A stretch of DNA of 64,000 nt from NCBI RefSeq assembly GCF_002831565.1, contig NZ_CP025096.1, positions 2,457,027 to 2,521,026 on the forward strand. The letters are read 5' to 3'. How positions within the stretch are numbered: position 1 is the first letter of the stretch; every line of letters begins with the position of its first letter. A program made the position numbers and the translations under genes. The notes below the pieces were generated by a model. It worked only from the letters and a program-made list of their open reading frames with translations. It had not been told where the DNA came from and did not search any database. This DNA is from Spirosoma pollinicola (GTDB lineage Bacteria; Bacteroidota; Bacteroidia; Cytophagales; Spirosomataceae). Below, in pieces: positions 55,567-63,541 of the stretch.

Positions 55567-56020
55567 TAGTCAAAAATCAAGTGATCTAAATATAAAATAT
55601 CGGGCTATAAGGCATATTTCAGGCACCTGGCAAAACCATTGCCTCAGTCAAAACTAACAAGAAATGCCTAAGTTGGTTAGGTCAGAATTAGACTTATGGC
55701 CGAATAAATGAGTTGCTCGTATTAACAGCAACGCTGGCAGCGGTAAGAACATTACGGTTTATAAAGCTAAAAAAAGTAAATAAACAGCCTAAAAGAGATT
55801 GAATGTCCTCCATAAAACATAGTTTATGGATAGTTTCTCAAAGCTAAACTTTTTTGTCTGATGCCTTAATTGGACGACAGCACTAATAGAAGAGATTTTA
55901 CTTATAAAAGAGCCCTTAGTATGCATAAAGAGGTGATTCTCGCCAAGTTGGGTATTAAATAATGGACCTTTTTTTCTTATATTTACCTACTCCCTATTGA
56001 TCAGTTAAACTAGTATTCAT
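55567..56020. other. 454-bp gap without a gene
   Basis: A/T-rich divergent promoter region. CCATAAA (55810-55816) pairs with TTTATGG (55823-55829) around a 6-nt loop. On the minus strand 55649-55656 reads TAGTTTTG, a perfect TAnnTTTG match for the helicase gene. A 13-codon frame at 55921-55962 (MHKEVILAKLGIK) has no support as a gene. Nothing else is seen. Confidence 0.5.
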
Positions 56021-57280
56021 ATGGTTCTGGACGTACCGGCCACCAGTACCCCGCTTGGGCGTGGTATCAAACATATTGGCATTGGTAAGTATGGCAGCAA
56101 GCCACTCACCCCCGAACTACTCGCTGAGTGCCGTGTTGCGCTCGCCGATCCAATGTCGCACCCCTTGCAGCGCGGAGCCTTTTTAGGCGCGTTGCTGGCC
56201 AAAGGGCCAACACCGGAAGAACGAACGCTGGAAGATGTCATTGGCAAAGGAGCGTTCTCACACCCGACTTTTCTGATCAATAAAATCTGCCCCGATTTGC
56301 CGGAAGGGATGCTTCATATTGCTACCAAGCTGGTGCGGGGTGCCAACTTACAGGTGGCCGAAGCCGAACAACTGGGCGATTATCTGTTTAGTGACGGCTT
56401 ATGCGAAACGTTTCGGGGGCTCGCGGCCAGTATTATGCGCGTGAGGCATGAAACCAATGAGGAATATCAGGGCCTGATGCGCGCTGCCGAACGGACATTT
56501 TCGCCCGGTTTCGGCCCCATGAGCTGCGCTGACCGCCCGTTGGTGCAAATCGCGGAACCCTTCGATGGGGTCGAGAATAGTTATCTCATTACGCCATTGC
56601 TGGCGCAGTTTTTTCAGAAACGGGGCTATGGTGCCATCTCTATGGTTGGACGGTCGGGTGGGCCAAAATTTACGCTCAACACGCTTGACTTGTACATGAA
56701 TTTGGGCTGTCGGTTTTTGCAAAGCAATCATGAATTCGACACGCTCCAGGCATCCTATGGTTGGGTTCTCGATCAAAAAGCTTTGTCGCCTGCGCTGAAT
56801 CGGTGGGTAGAACGTCGCCATATTATCATCAAACGCCCCTTTCTGGCAACACTCGAAAAGGTCTTGAATCCCTGCCACGCTCAAATTCTGGTTACGTCGG
56901 TGTTTCATATTACTTACCAGATGAAAATGGCCGAACTGGCCATGATGGCTGGATATGATGCCGTTATTGTGTTAAAACGTGGTCTGGAAGGTAGTTTAGC
57001 TCCATCAACAAGCCGGGCAACGGGTATTTTGTGCGCTGTTCGGACGCCAAAAGGCCATCTATTTTTTCAACATTTTGAGGGCGATGCGCCAGCGTTTGCC
57101 GCCTTTCGTACCGAAACCGAGCCCGAGTATGAGCAACCACAGGCCCTCGACAACGCCCGACTCATTCGGCAGTTCATGACCGATGGTAAAACAGGGAATG
57201 ACGACTTCGATAATCGGGTTCGTTTTGCCTATGCGCTTTATGGTCGGGGGCTTGATTGGGTAGAGGGTCAGTTACGCTAA
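56021..57280 (+). CDS. TrpD2-like (YbiB-type) phosphoribosyltransferase-fold protein
   Basis: 419 residues related to anthranilate phosphoribosyltransferase: helical N-terminal domain (MSHPLQRGAFLGALLAKGPTPEE) and GxGGxP-like area replaced by GRSGGPKFTLNT. The TrpD2/YbiB group binds nucleic acid and does not make tryptophan, and no trp genes are nearby. The start ATG 56021 gives the whole N-terminal region. It is followed by a single hairpin at 57307-57335. Confidence 0.8.
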   Translation: MVLDVPATSTPLGRGIKHIGIGKYGSKPLTPELLAECRVALADPMSHPLQRGAFLGALLAKGPTPEERTLEDVIGKGAFSHPTFLINKICPDLPEGMLHIATKLVRGANLQVAEAEQLGDYLFSDGLCETFRGLAASIMRVRHETNEEYQGLMRAAERTFSPGFGPMSCADRPLVQIAEPFDGVENSYLITPLLAQFFQKRGYGAISMVGRSGGPKFTLNTLDLYMNLGCRFLQSNHEFDTLQASYGWVLDQKALSPALNRWVERRHIIIKRPFLATLEKVLNPCHAQILVTSVFHITYQMKMAELAMMAGYDAVIVLKRGLEGSLAPSTSRATGILCAVRTPKGHLFFQHFEGDAPAFAAFRTETEPEYEQPQALDNARLIRQFMTDGKTGNDDFDNRVRFAYALYGRGLDWVEGQLR

Positions 57281-57306
57281 TTGGCAGTGGTGCAGTACCT
57301 GATTTC

Positions 57307-57335
57307 TGTAGCGCGGAGTAATACTCCACGCTACA
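57307..57335. repeat. Hairpin with TGTAGCGCGGAGTA arm
   Basis: 57307-57320 pairs with 57322-57335 with one mismatch and one central base. It lies 26 nt after the TrpD2-like gene; probably a terminator or short dispersed repeat, without a U-run. Confidence 0.6.
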
Positions 57336-57362
57336 ACACGCAAATTCTAAACAGCTTCACTG

Positions 57363-57370
57363 TACCTTTG
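57363..57370 (+). promoter_or_regulatory. -7 promoter element TACCTTTG before lhgO
   Basis: An exact match to the Bacteroidota TAnnTTTG consensus, 61 nt before the lhgO start. No good -33 element is visible. Confidence 0.4.
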
Positions 57371-57431
57371 TGATTCTTTCTTGGACTGTGCGATTATACA
57401 AACAAGCAAAGAAGGGCTCACTGAATAAAGC

Positions 57432-58628
57432 ATGACAGACGTAGTAATTATTGGCGGAGGCATCGTAGGCTTGGCCACCGCGTTACAGGTAAAGCAGCAA
57501 CGGCCGAATCTGACCGTCATTTTGATTGAAAAGGAACCGGCAGTAGCCCGCCACCAAACCGGCCATAACAGCGGAGTTATTCACTCCGGCTTATACTACA
57601 AACCCGGTAGCCTTAAAGCGACCAACTGCATCAAGGGCTACCATATGCTGATCGACTTCTGCGATGCCGAGGGGATACCCTATGACCTTTGCGGGAAAAT
57701 CGTTGTGGCCACCAAACAGGAAGAGTTATCACAACTGGAAACCCTCTACCAACGGGGTCTGCAAAATGGTCTCGGTGGACTGAAGAAGCTCTCGGTGGCC
57801 GAAATGCGCGAAATTGAGCCACACGTTACGGGCGTTGCAGCTATGTTCGTGCCGCAAACGGGCATAATTGATTATAAGCAAGTATCCGATAAGTACGCTC
57901 AAAAGTTTTTGGCACTAGGTGGCGAAATCCGGTTTAACGAACGCGTAGAGCAGGTGACGCCGGGTACGAGTCTGAGCATTGTTGTAACGAATATGAACCG
58001 TTACGAAACCAAATTGGTCGTCAACTGTGCGGGCTTGTACTCCGATAAAATTGCCCAATTGACCCAGCGCGAGCCAGTTGATGTGCGTATTGTACCGTTC
58101 CGGGGGGAGTATTTCAAGATTCGGCCGGAGAAAGAATATCTGGTAAAAAACCTGATTTACCCCGTTCCCGATCCGAACTTCCCGTTCCTGGGTGTTCACT
58201 TTACGCGGATGGTTCATGGGGGAGTGGAGGCCGGTCCAAATGCAGTACTGGCGTTCCAGCGCGAAGGATATAAGAAGTCTGACATAAATCTGAAGGAATT
58301 ATACGAAACGCTTTCGTGGCCGGGTTTTCAGAAAGTAGCGGCTAAGTACTGGGAAACAGGCCTGGGCGAAATGTATCGTTCGTTTTCTAAAGCAGCTTTT
58401 ACAAAAGCGTTGCAGGGTTTGATTCCGGAAGTTCAGGAGGACGATCTGGAGCCGGGGGGCGCGGGTGTTCGGGCGCAGGCCTGTGATCGAACGGGAGGTT
58501 TGCTCGATGATTTTGCCATTCTGGAAAGCGACAAAGCCATAAATGTGGTCAATGCGCCATCACCAGCCGCTACGTCATCATTGTCAATTGGGCAAACTGT
58601 GTCTGTGAAAGTATTGGCCCGCTTTTAA
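57432..58628 (+). CDS. lhgO: L-2-hydroxyglutarate oxidase
   Basis: 398 residues, FAD enzyme that oxidises L-2-hydroxyglutarate to 2-oxoglutarate and passes electrons to the quinone pool. FAD motif: DVVIIGGGIVGLATALQV. Family signature: ARHQTGHNSGVIHSGLYY then KPGSLKATNCI. Further matches are VVNCAGLYSDKIAQL, IVPFRGEYFKIRPEKEYLVK, FPFLGVHFTRMVHGGVEAGP and GAGVRAQACDRTGGLLDDF. Length is standard. It is probably monocistronic or read with dps, 78 nt downstream. Confidence 0.94.
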   Translation: MTDVVIIGGGIVGLATALQVKQQRPNLTVILIEKEPAVARHQTGHNSGVIHSGLYYKPGSLKATNCIKGYHMLIDFCDAEGIPYDLCGKIVVATKQEELSQLETLYQRGLQNGLGGLKKLSVAEMREIEPHVTGVAAMFVPQTGIIDYKQVSDKYAQKFLALGGEIRFNERVEQVTPGTSLSIVVTNMNRYETKLVVNCAGLYSDKIAQLTQREPVDVRIVPFRGEYFKIRPEKEYLVKNLIYPVPDPNFPFLGVHFTRMVHGGVEAGPNAVLAFQREGYKKSDINLKELYETLSWPGFQKVAAKYWETGLGEMYRSFSKAAFTKALQGLIPEVQEDDLEPGGAGVRAQACDRTGGLLDDFAILESDKAINVVNAPSPAATSSLSIGQTVSVKVLARF

Positions 58629-58706
58629 GTGGTTTTTAACAAACAATATCAGATTTGTAGGGTTTTCTGTACACTGAGCTTATACGCTTACTAACTGATT
58701 AACCTT

Positions 58707-59213
58707 ATGAAAGCTATAAATCAAACGGAAGTATTAGATACCCCATCTGATCTTAAAGACAAGGGCATACAAAAGGTTGCTGGGGCTGTTAACGGTCTGG
58801 TAGCCGACGCGTTTGCGCTCTATATCAAAACGAAAAATTTCCACTGGCATATGTCAGGCCGTCATTTCCGCGACTATCATTTGCTGCTGGATGAACAGGC
58901 CGAACAGATCTTCGCCACGATTGACCCACTGGCTGAACGCGTTCGGAAACTGGGCGAAAACACCATTCGGTCGGTAGCGCACATCGCGCAACTGCAACGG
59001 GTGAAGGACAATGATGAAGATTTCGTTGCACCGAAAGATATGCTGGTCGACCTTTTGAACGAAAACAAGAAGATGGCGAAAGCTATGCGCGACGCTCACA
59101 AGGTTGCTGACGATGCCGAAGATGTAGCCACCGCCAGCTTACTCGAAGTATATATTGACGAAACGGAACGCCGTACCTGGTTCCTGTTCGAAACGACACG
59201 GGAGTTGAATTAA
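58707..59213 (+). CDS. dps: Dps-family ferritin-like DNA-protecting protein
   Basis: 168 residues of the Dps/miniferritin type, which forms dodecamers, oxidises and stores iron and shields DNA. The ferroxidase ligands are in TKNFHWHMSGRHFRDYHLLL followed by DEQAEQIFATIDPLAERV, matching the HWx(n)HxxxDExxxxI pattern. Lys-rich N-terminus (residues 1-25) could contact DNA. It ends in a 62-bp perfect palindrome shared with serS. Confidence 0.95.
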   Translation: MKAINQTEVLDTPSDLKDKGIQKVAGAVNGLVADAFALYIKTKNFHWHMSGRHFRDYHLLLDEQAEQIFATIDPLAERVRKLGENTIRSVAHIAQLQRVKDNDEDFVAPKDMLVDLLNENKKMAKAMRDAHKVADDAEDVATASLLEVYIDETERRTWFLFETTRELN

Positions 59214-59219
59214 TAAGCG

Positions 59220-59281
59220 TTTTTTTAAATAAGAGAGGGCTGGATTCACTAGTGAATCCAGCCCTCTCTTATTTAAAAAAA
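59220..59281. terminator. 62-bp perfect palindrome between dps and serS
   Basis: 59220-59250 and 59251-59281 are exact reverse complements with no spacer; the centre is CACTAGTG. The flanks are T-rich then A-rich, so each strand ends in a U-run. It starts 7 nt after the dps stop and ends 6 nt before the serS end: a strong bidirectional terminator. Confidence 0.95.
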
Positions 59282-59286
59282 TCACA

Positions 59287-60558
59287 CTAATCAATCATCT
59301 CAAACCCGCAATAAGGCACCAGTACCTTTGGAATCCTGATGCCTTGTGGTGTTTGGTTATTCTCCAGAATAGAGGCTAAAATACGGGGTAGCGCCAGAGC
59401 AGAGCCGTTTAGCGTGTGCATAAGCTGCATCTTTCCCTCTAATTTGCTCCGCAATTTAAGGCGGTTGGCCTGATAGGTTTCAAAGTTCGACACCGAGCTG
59501 ACTTCCAGCCAGCGTTGTTGTGCCGCCGACCAGACTTCCATATCATAGGTAAGGGCCGATGTAAAGCCCATATCGCCCCCGCAAAGCCTTAACAGGCGGT
59601 AAGGAAGCTCCAGCTTTTGTAACAACCCCTGTACGTGCTGGCTCATTTCTTCGAGAGCCGCATACGAGTTTTCGGGTTTTTCAATGCGAACAATTTCAAC
59701 CTTATCGAATTGGTGCAAACGGTTCAATCCGCGAACGTGCGCCCCCCACGAACCCGCTTCCCGACGGAAACAGGGTGTGTAGCCAACGTTTTTCACCGGC
59801 AACTGATTTTCGTTCAGAATCACATCCCGGTAAATATTCGTGATGGGGACCTCGGCGGTTGGAATCAGGTACAGTTTATCTTCCGTGGCGAAATACATCT
59901 GCCCCTCTTTATCAGGAAGCTGCCCGGTGCCAAAGCCCGAATCTTCATTGACCAGAATAGGCGGCTGTACTTCAACATAACCCGCTTTCAGGGCTTCATC
60001 GAGAAAGAAATTGATCATCGCCCGCTGAATCCGGGCACCCTTGCCTTTGTAGACAGGAAAGCCCGCACCTGTAATCTTAACGCCTAACTCAAAGTCGATG
60101 ATGTCATACTTCTTGATCAGTTCCCAGTGCGGTTGTGCTGCTTCATGAAGCGATGGCTTGTCGCCATGTTCCAGCACAACTTCGTTATCCTCGGGCGTAC
60201 GGCCTTCGGGAACGCTGCTGTGCGGAATATTGGGTATCGTAACGAGAACAGCCTGCAAATCAACTTCAACCTGACGAAGGCTATCACCAAGGTCTTTCGA
60301 ACGAGCTTTCAACTCAGCGGTTTCGGCTTTAGCGGCTTCGGCAGCGGCTTTATCGCCAGCTTTCATGAGGGCTCCAATCTGGCTCGCTTTTGCGTTGGAT
60401 TGCGCCAATACATCGTCAAGCTCACGCTGGGTATCACGCCGATTCTGGTCAAGTGTTAGTACGTCGTTGACCACCGTTTCGGCATTGGTAAAGTTTCGTT
60501 TACGAAGGCCAGCCAGAACGGTGTCTTTATTTTCGCGGATAAAATTGAGTTGCAGCAT
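59287..60558 (-). CDS. serS: Seryl-tRNA synthetase
   Basis: 423 residues, charges tRNA-Ser. The N-terminal tRNA-binding coiled coil spans about 25-110. Class II motifs: motif 2 in TPCFRREAGSWGAHVRGLNR, then LHQFDKVEIV; motif 3 as NGSALALPRILASILENNQ then TPQGIRIPKVL. The start MLQLNFIRENKDTVLAGL is the normal one. It begins one base after the HEPN gene stop, so it is translated from a message that also carries the MNT/HEPN pair. Confidence 0.97.
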   Translation of the reverse strand: MLQLNFIRENKDTVLAGLRKRNFTNAETVVNDVLTLDQNRRDTQRELDDVLAQSNAKASQIGALMKAGDKAAAEAAKAETAELKARSKDLGDSLRQVEVDLQAVLVTIPNIPHSSVPEGRTPEDNEVVLEHGDKPSLHEAAQPHWELIKKYDIIDFELGVKITGAGFPVYKGKGARIQRAMINFFLDEALKAGYVEVQPPILVNEDSGFGTGQLPDKEGQMYFATEDKLYLIPTAEVPITNIYRDVILNENQLPVKNVGYTPCFRREAGSWGAHVRGLNRLHQFDKVEIVRIEKPENSYAALEEMSQHVQGLLQKLELPYRLLRLCGGDMGFTSALTYDMEVWSAAQQRWLEVSSVSNFETYQANRLKLRSKLEGKMQLMHTLNGSALALPRILASILENNQTPQGIRIPKVLVPYCGFEMID

Positions 60559-60559
60559 A

Positions 60560-60949
60560 TTACTGATTAATGAGACGTTTAATCACGTCAATAAATTCTT
60601 GAGTTTGTGGGAGTAGTGGTAGGACGTCTTCTTCAACGAAGGATACAAAAGCACCATAATCACTTTCTTCCCGGTTATCCGATAAATCGATATAAAACTT
60701 ACCCCACTTCTTTTCGATGCGCCCAGTTTTGATAAAATGTAATTCCAGCATCGCTTTAGCACCGGAGTGAGATTTTATACGAATACTCTCTTGAATCATT
60801 AATGCTGACACAGCCTGAAAGACAGCGTAGTATAGACGATTTACGGCTGATTTCCAGCGTTTTTCAGTGACAAGCGATCTGGCGTCACCCATCATCTCAT
60901 CCGCACATTCAAGACGATAGGCGATAAGGGCTTGTTTCTCATCGTTCAT
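60560..60949 (-). CDS. HEPN-domain protein, partner of the MNT gene
   Basis: 129 residues, all-helical HEPN (UPF0332-type): RLYYAVFQAVSALMIQESI, RIKSHSGAKAMLELHFIKTG and the last helix with DNREESDYGAF. In RNase-active HEPN toxins the pattern is R-x4-6-H; here R93 is followed by Y98 and no His, so RNase activity is doubtful. Its ATG overlaps the MNT stop as ATGA, typical for coupled toxin-antitoxin genes. Function is inferred from the pairing. Confidence 0.8.
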   Translation of the reverse strand: MNDEKQALIAYRLECADEMMGDARSLVTEKRWKSAVNRLYYAVFQAVSALMIQESIRIKSHSGAKAMLELHFIKTGRIEKKWGKFYIDLSDNREESDYGAFVSFVEEDVLPLLPQTQEFIDVIKRLINQ

Positions 60950-61254
60950 AACCTTTTCCCTTCGTCCATTACATTCTGATATAAGTCTGTTACTATTAGA
61001 AAGGGGGCATCTCTTTTTGACTGAATGACAGTGCTAATGACGTAATTATTGTCAAATCCAACGTCATATAAGTGATCTCGTAGCTGACGTTTGTAGGTCC
61101 AATTAATAGACTTATCGGTCAACACAAAAAAATCCCAGTCCGAATCCGCGCGTGCATCTCCCCGCGCCCTCGACCCAAATAGCCATACTTCGGCTTGAGG
61201 ATCAATTTCGCACACTTGCTTTTTGACTTCCTGTAGAAATTGTTCGTCGGTCAT
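60946..61254 (-). CDS. MNT-type minimal nucleotidyltransferase
   Basis: 102 residues. The signature is FGSRARGDARADSDWDFFV: G27-S28 and the catalytic pair D39 and D41, complete for a nucleotidyltransferase. In HEPN/MNT modules the enzyme neutralises its HEPN partner, in studied cases by AMPylation. The start ATG lies 18 nt from the large palindrome at 61273-61343. Confidence 0.88.
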   Translation of the reverse strand: MTDEQFLQEVKKQVCEIDPQAEVWLFGSRARGDARADSDWDFFVLTDKSINWTYKRQLRDHLYDVGFDNNYVISTVIQSKRDAPFLIVTDLYQNVMDEGKRL

Positions 61255-61272
61255 GGTTGCAGGGGATTAAGG

Positions 61273-61343
61273 TGTTTTCGATTTAATCTAGTCATACGCC
61301 ATATCTTCAAGATATGGCGTATGACTAGATTAAATCGAAAACA
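61273..61343. repeat. 71-bp near-perfect palindrome (35-bp arms, 1-nt loop)
   Basis: 61273-61307 is the exact reverse complement of 61309-61343. It lies between the end of the aspartate kinase gene (61352) and the start of the MNT gene (61254), all on the minus strand. It may terminate the kinase message or mark the promoter region of MNT-HEPN-serS. Confidence 0.95.
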
Positions 61344-61351
61344 TGACAAAG

Positions 61352-62677
61352 TTACACCGAAAACAGTCCGTCGTTCAAGGCATTCAACGCTTCTGCTTTA
61401 TAACGACCGTGAACGAGCAATGACAGGTTGCTTTCAGTTCCGCCATACGAAATCATCCGAATGGGGATGTTTTTCATCGCGTTGAATACGCGAACCGCTA
61501 CACCCTCATTATCCGCACTGAAATTACCCACCACGCAAATGATCGTCTGGTCGTAGTCAGGTTCTTCGAGCGTACAGAAGGTGTTCAGTTCGTCGGTAAT
61601 CTCCTGAATCCGTTCGGTATTGTCAATTGTCACGGATACCGACACTTCGGAAGTCGTTATCATATCGACCGGCGTTTTGTACTTCTCGAAAATCTCGAAA
61701 ATACGGCGTAAGAATCCGTAGGCATTTAGCATCCGGGTCGAGTGAATGTACAATGCTGTGATGCCGTCTTTAGCCGCAATCGCTTTGAACACTTCACTTG
61801 AGGTGCGGTCGGCGATGAGCGTACCGGGAGCTGCGGGGTCCATCGTGTTTTTCAACCGAACGGGTACACCAAACATCCGGGCGGGCGTTATGGTGGATGG
61901 GTGCAGAATCTTAGCCCCGAAATAAGCCAGTTCAGCCGCTTCGTCGAAGGTCAGTTCGCGAACGGGGAATGTGTTTTTAACGATTCGGGGATCGTTGTTG
62001 TGCATCCCGTCGATATCGGTCCAGATCTGGATTTCTTCCGCGCGAATCGCACCGCCAATCAGCGAGGCTGTATAATCTGAACCACCACGCTTGAGGTTAT
62101 CTACCTCACCGCGTGGATTCCGACAAATGAAGCCCTGCGTGACAATAATCTGTTTATCGGTGTGTACGGGCAATAATTCGGCTAATTTTTGCTCTGTGTA
62201 CTGAATTTCCGGCTCGTTGTCGGCGTCGATGCACATGAATTCCAGCGCTGGTAATAGCGTCGATGGAACGCCTTCTTCGACCAGATACGCATGAAAAATC
62301 TGTGTGCTCAGCAATTCACCTTCAGCCACCAGCTCTTTTTCCTGTTTGAGCGTAAATGGTTTGACACCGGTTAATGACCGGATAAACGAAAACTCACTGT
62401 CCACGATCTTTTGGCCAGCCGCTTTACCGTCGGTCGTTTTATATAGTTCATCCAGAAAGCTGTCGTAATGGGCTTTCAGGGTGTCAATTTTCGCGTTGGC
62501 ATCGGCATCATTGTTCGCTTTCAGCGATTCGCCAATGGCCAGTAGCGCGTTGGTTGTGCCAGACAAAGCCGACAGAACGACGATTTTACGTGTGTCGTCG
62601 CTGGTGATCAGCGTACGGATGGAGTGCATACGCTCGGGCTTCCCGACCGACGTGCCGCCAAATTTCCAGACGTGCAT
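61352..62677 (-). CDS. Aspartate kinase (monofunctional)
   Basis: 441 residues, phosphorylates aspartate at the start of lysine, threonine and methionine synthesis. The start MHVWKFGGTSVGKPERM holds the KFGGTS nucleotide-binding motif. Others: FICRNPRGEVDNLKRGGSDY then TASLIGGAIRAEEIQIWTDI, and ACT domains at about 300-440 (VDMITTSEVSVSVTID; VVGNFSADNEGVAVRVFNA) for feedback control. No homoserine dehydrogenase domain follows. The usual names are lysC or thrA-type; regulation cannot be read off. Confidence 0.95.
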   Translation of the reverse strand: MHVWKFGGTSVGKPERMHSIRTLITSDDTRKIVVLSALSGTTNALLAIGESLKANNDADANAKIDTLKAHYDSFLDELYKTTDGKAAGQKIVDSEFSFIRSLTGVKPFTLKQEKELVAEGELLSTQIFHAYLVEEGVPSTLLPALEFMCIDADNEPEIQYTEQKLAELLPVHTDKQIIVTQGFICRNPRGEVDNLKRGGSDYTASLIGGAIRAEEIQIWTDIDGMHNNDPRIVKNTFPVRELTFDEAAELAYFGAKILHPSTITPARMFGVPVRLKNTMDPAAPGTLIADRTSSEVFKAIAAKDGITALYIHSTRMLNAYGFLRRIFEIFEKYKTPVDMITTSEVSVSVTIDNTERIQEITDELNTFCTLEEPDYDQTIICVVGNFSADNEGVAVRVFNAMKNIPIRMISYGGTESNLSLLVHGRYKAEALNALNDGLFSV

Positions 62678-62681
62678 TTTT

Positions 62682-62771
62682 AATGAGTGAATTAGTGAAT
62701 GAGCGAATGAGTGAATAAAATGGGCGAATGACGCAACCGCAACTATTCGCTCATTCTTTCATTCACTCATT
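62682..62771. repeat. Inverted repeat of GAGTGAAT/GAGCGAAT octamers
   Basis: Arms 62682-62708 and 62745-62771 pair at 23 of 27 positions. Octamers GAGTGAAT, GAGCGAAT and GAGTGAAT recur in the left half. It lies between ribH and the aspartate kinase gene, same strand, and resembles the 14756-14842 element with A changed to T at the octamer end. Confidence 0.75.
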
Positions 62772-62776
62772 CAGAA

Positions 62777-63277
62777 TTAGAACTTACTATAAACCTGTTG
62801 CTGTAGGCCGATCATTTTGATGGCTGTGATGGCTGCTTCGTCGCCTTTATTCCCATGTTTGCCGCCCGCCCGGTCAATTGCCTGTTGTTGGTCATTTGGC
62901 GTCAGAACGCCAAAAATAACGGGCTTCCCGGTTTTCAGACTAACATTCGTCAAGCCCTGTGCTACGGCATGATTAATATAATCATTGTGTTTGGTTTCGC
63001 CCTGAATGACGCAGCCGAGCGCAATGATCGCGTCGATATCATCGCGCTGGGCAAACCACTGCGACGCTAACGTTAATTCGTAACTACCCGGCACATTGCC
63101 GCGAATAACGTTTTCTGGTTTTGCCCCATGCTCAAGCAACGTCTTATAAGCACCGTCAAATAGGGCTTCGGTCACTTCCGTATTCCACTCCGAAACCAGA
63201 ATGGCAAAACGGTGGTGGCTTACGTCGGGAAGTTCGTCTGTTGAAAAGACGCTAAGATTTTTTAAGTCTGATGCCAT
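62777..63277 (-). CDS. ribH: 6,7-dimethyl-8-ribityllumazine synthase
   Basis: 166 residues, condenses 5-amino-6-ribitylaminouracil with 3,4-dihydroxy-2-butanone 4-phosphate, the penultimate step of riboflavin synthesis. Motifs: FAILVSEWNTEVTEALFDGA, VPGSYELTLASQWFAQ, ALGCVIQGETKHNDYI (with catalytic His in KHNDY), PVIFGVLTPNDQQQAIDRAG and NKGDEAAITAIKM. Icosahedral or pentameric assembly is usual. No FMN riboswitch is visible upstream; the 264-nt gap has a GATT-type repeat and the next terminator. Confidence 0.96.
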   Translation of the reverse strand: MASDLKNLSVFSTDELPDVSHHRFAILVSEWNTEVTEALFDGAYKTLLEHGAKPENVIRGNVPGSYELTLASQWFAQRDDIDAIIALGCVIQGETKHNDYINHAVAQGLTNVSLKTGKPVIFGVLTPNDQQQAIDRAGGKHGNKGDEAAITAIKMIGLQQQVYSKF

Positions 63278-63281
63278 CTAG

Positions 63282-63480
63282 ACCGGGATTTTAAATAGAT
63301 TTTAAAGGTTTTCTTGATTGATGCAAGCGACGTTAAGTTATTTATGTTAACATAATAGAATAGCTAATTATGTCAAAATGAGCAACTTAATTCCTGTCAT
63401 GTATATTTTTATTGCTTACCGAAATCTTTTTAAACGATCGCGTAATCTTGCTAATCCTTTAAATCATCAAAAATCCCGGT
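63282..63480. repeat. GATT-rich inverted repeat pair around an A/T-rich core
   Basis: Left 63282-63318 (ACCGGGATTTTAAATAGATT start) and right 63444-63480 are imperfect reverse complements, with about 125 nt between them. Same family as 10667-10823 and 42158-42245. It lies upstream of ribH. The core has TATGTTAACATA (63343-63354) but no gene. Confidence 0.7.
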
Positions 63481-63486
63481 AAAAAA

Positions 63487-63516
63487 AAAGGACAAAACCC
63501 CTCGGTTTTGTCCTTT
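63487..63516 (-). terminator. Intrinsic terminator of the TPR gene
   Basis: AAAGGACAAAACC (63487-63499) pairs with GGTTTTGTCCTTT (63504-63516), loop CCTC; on the minus strand a T-run follows (the A-run at 63481-63486). It lies 25 nt past the stop of the TPR gene. Confidence 0.9.
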
Positions 63517-63541
63517 GCAGTATTGATGTTTTCAAATACGC

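Noticed and set aside
55921-55962. 13-codon leader peptide before the TrpD2-like gene
   Set aside because: No run of regulatory codons, no terminator after it and no conservation evidence.
56021-57280. Tryptophan-pathway trpD
   Set aside because: The sequence is of the TrpD2/YbiB type and no other trp genes are nearby.
63278-63541. FMN riboswitch before ribH
   Set aside because: The gap contains a GATT-type repeat and a terminator but none of the conserved RFN-element sequences.
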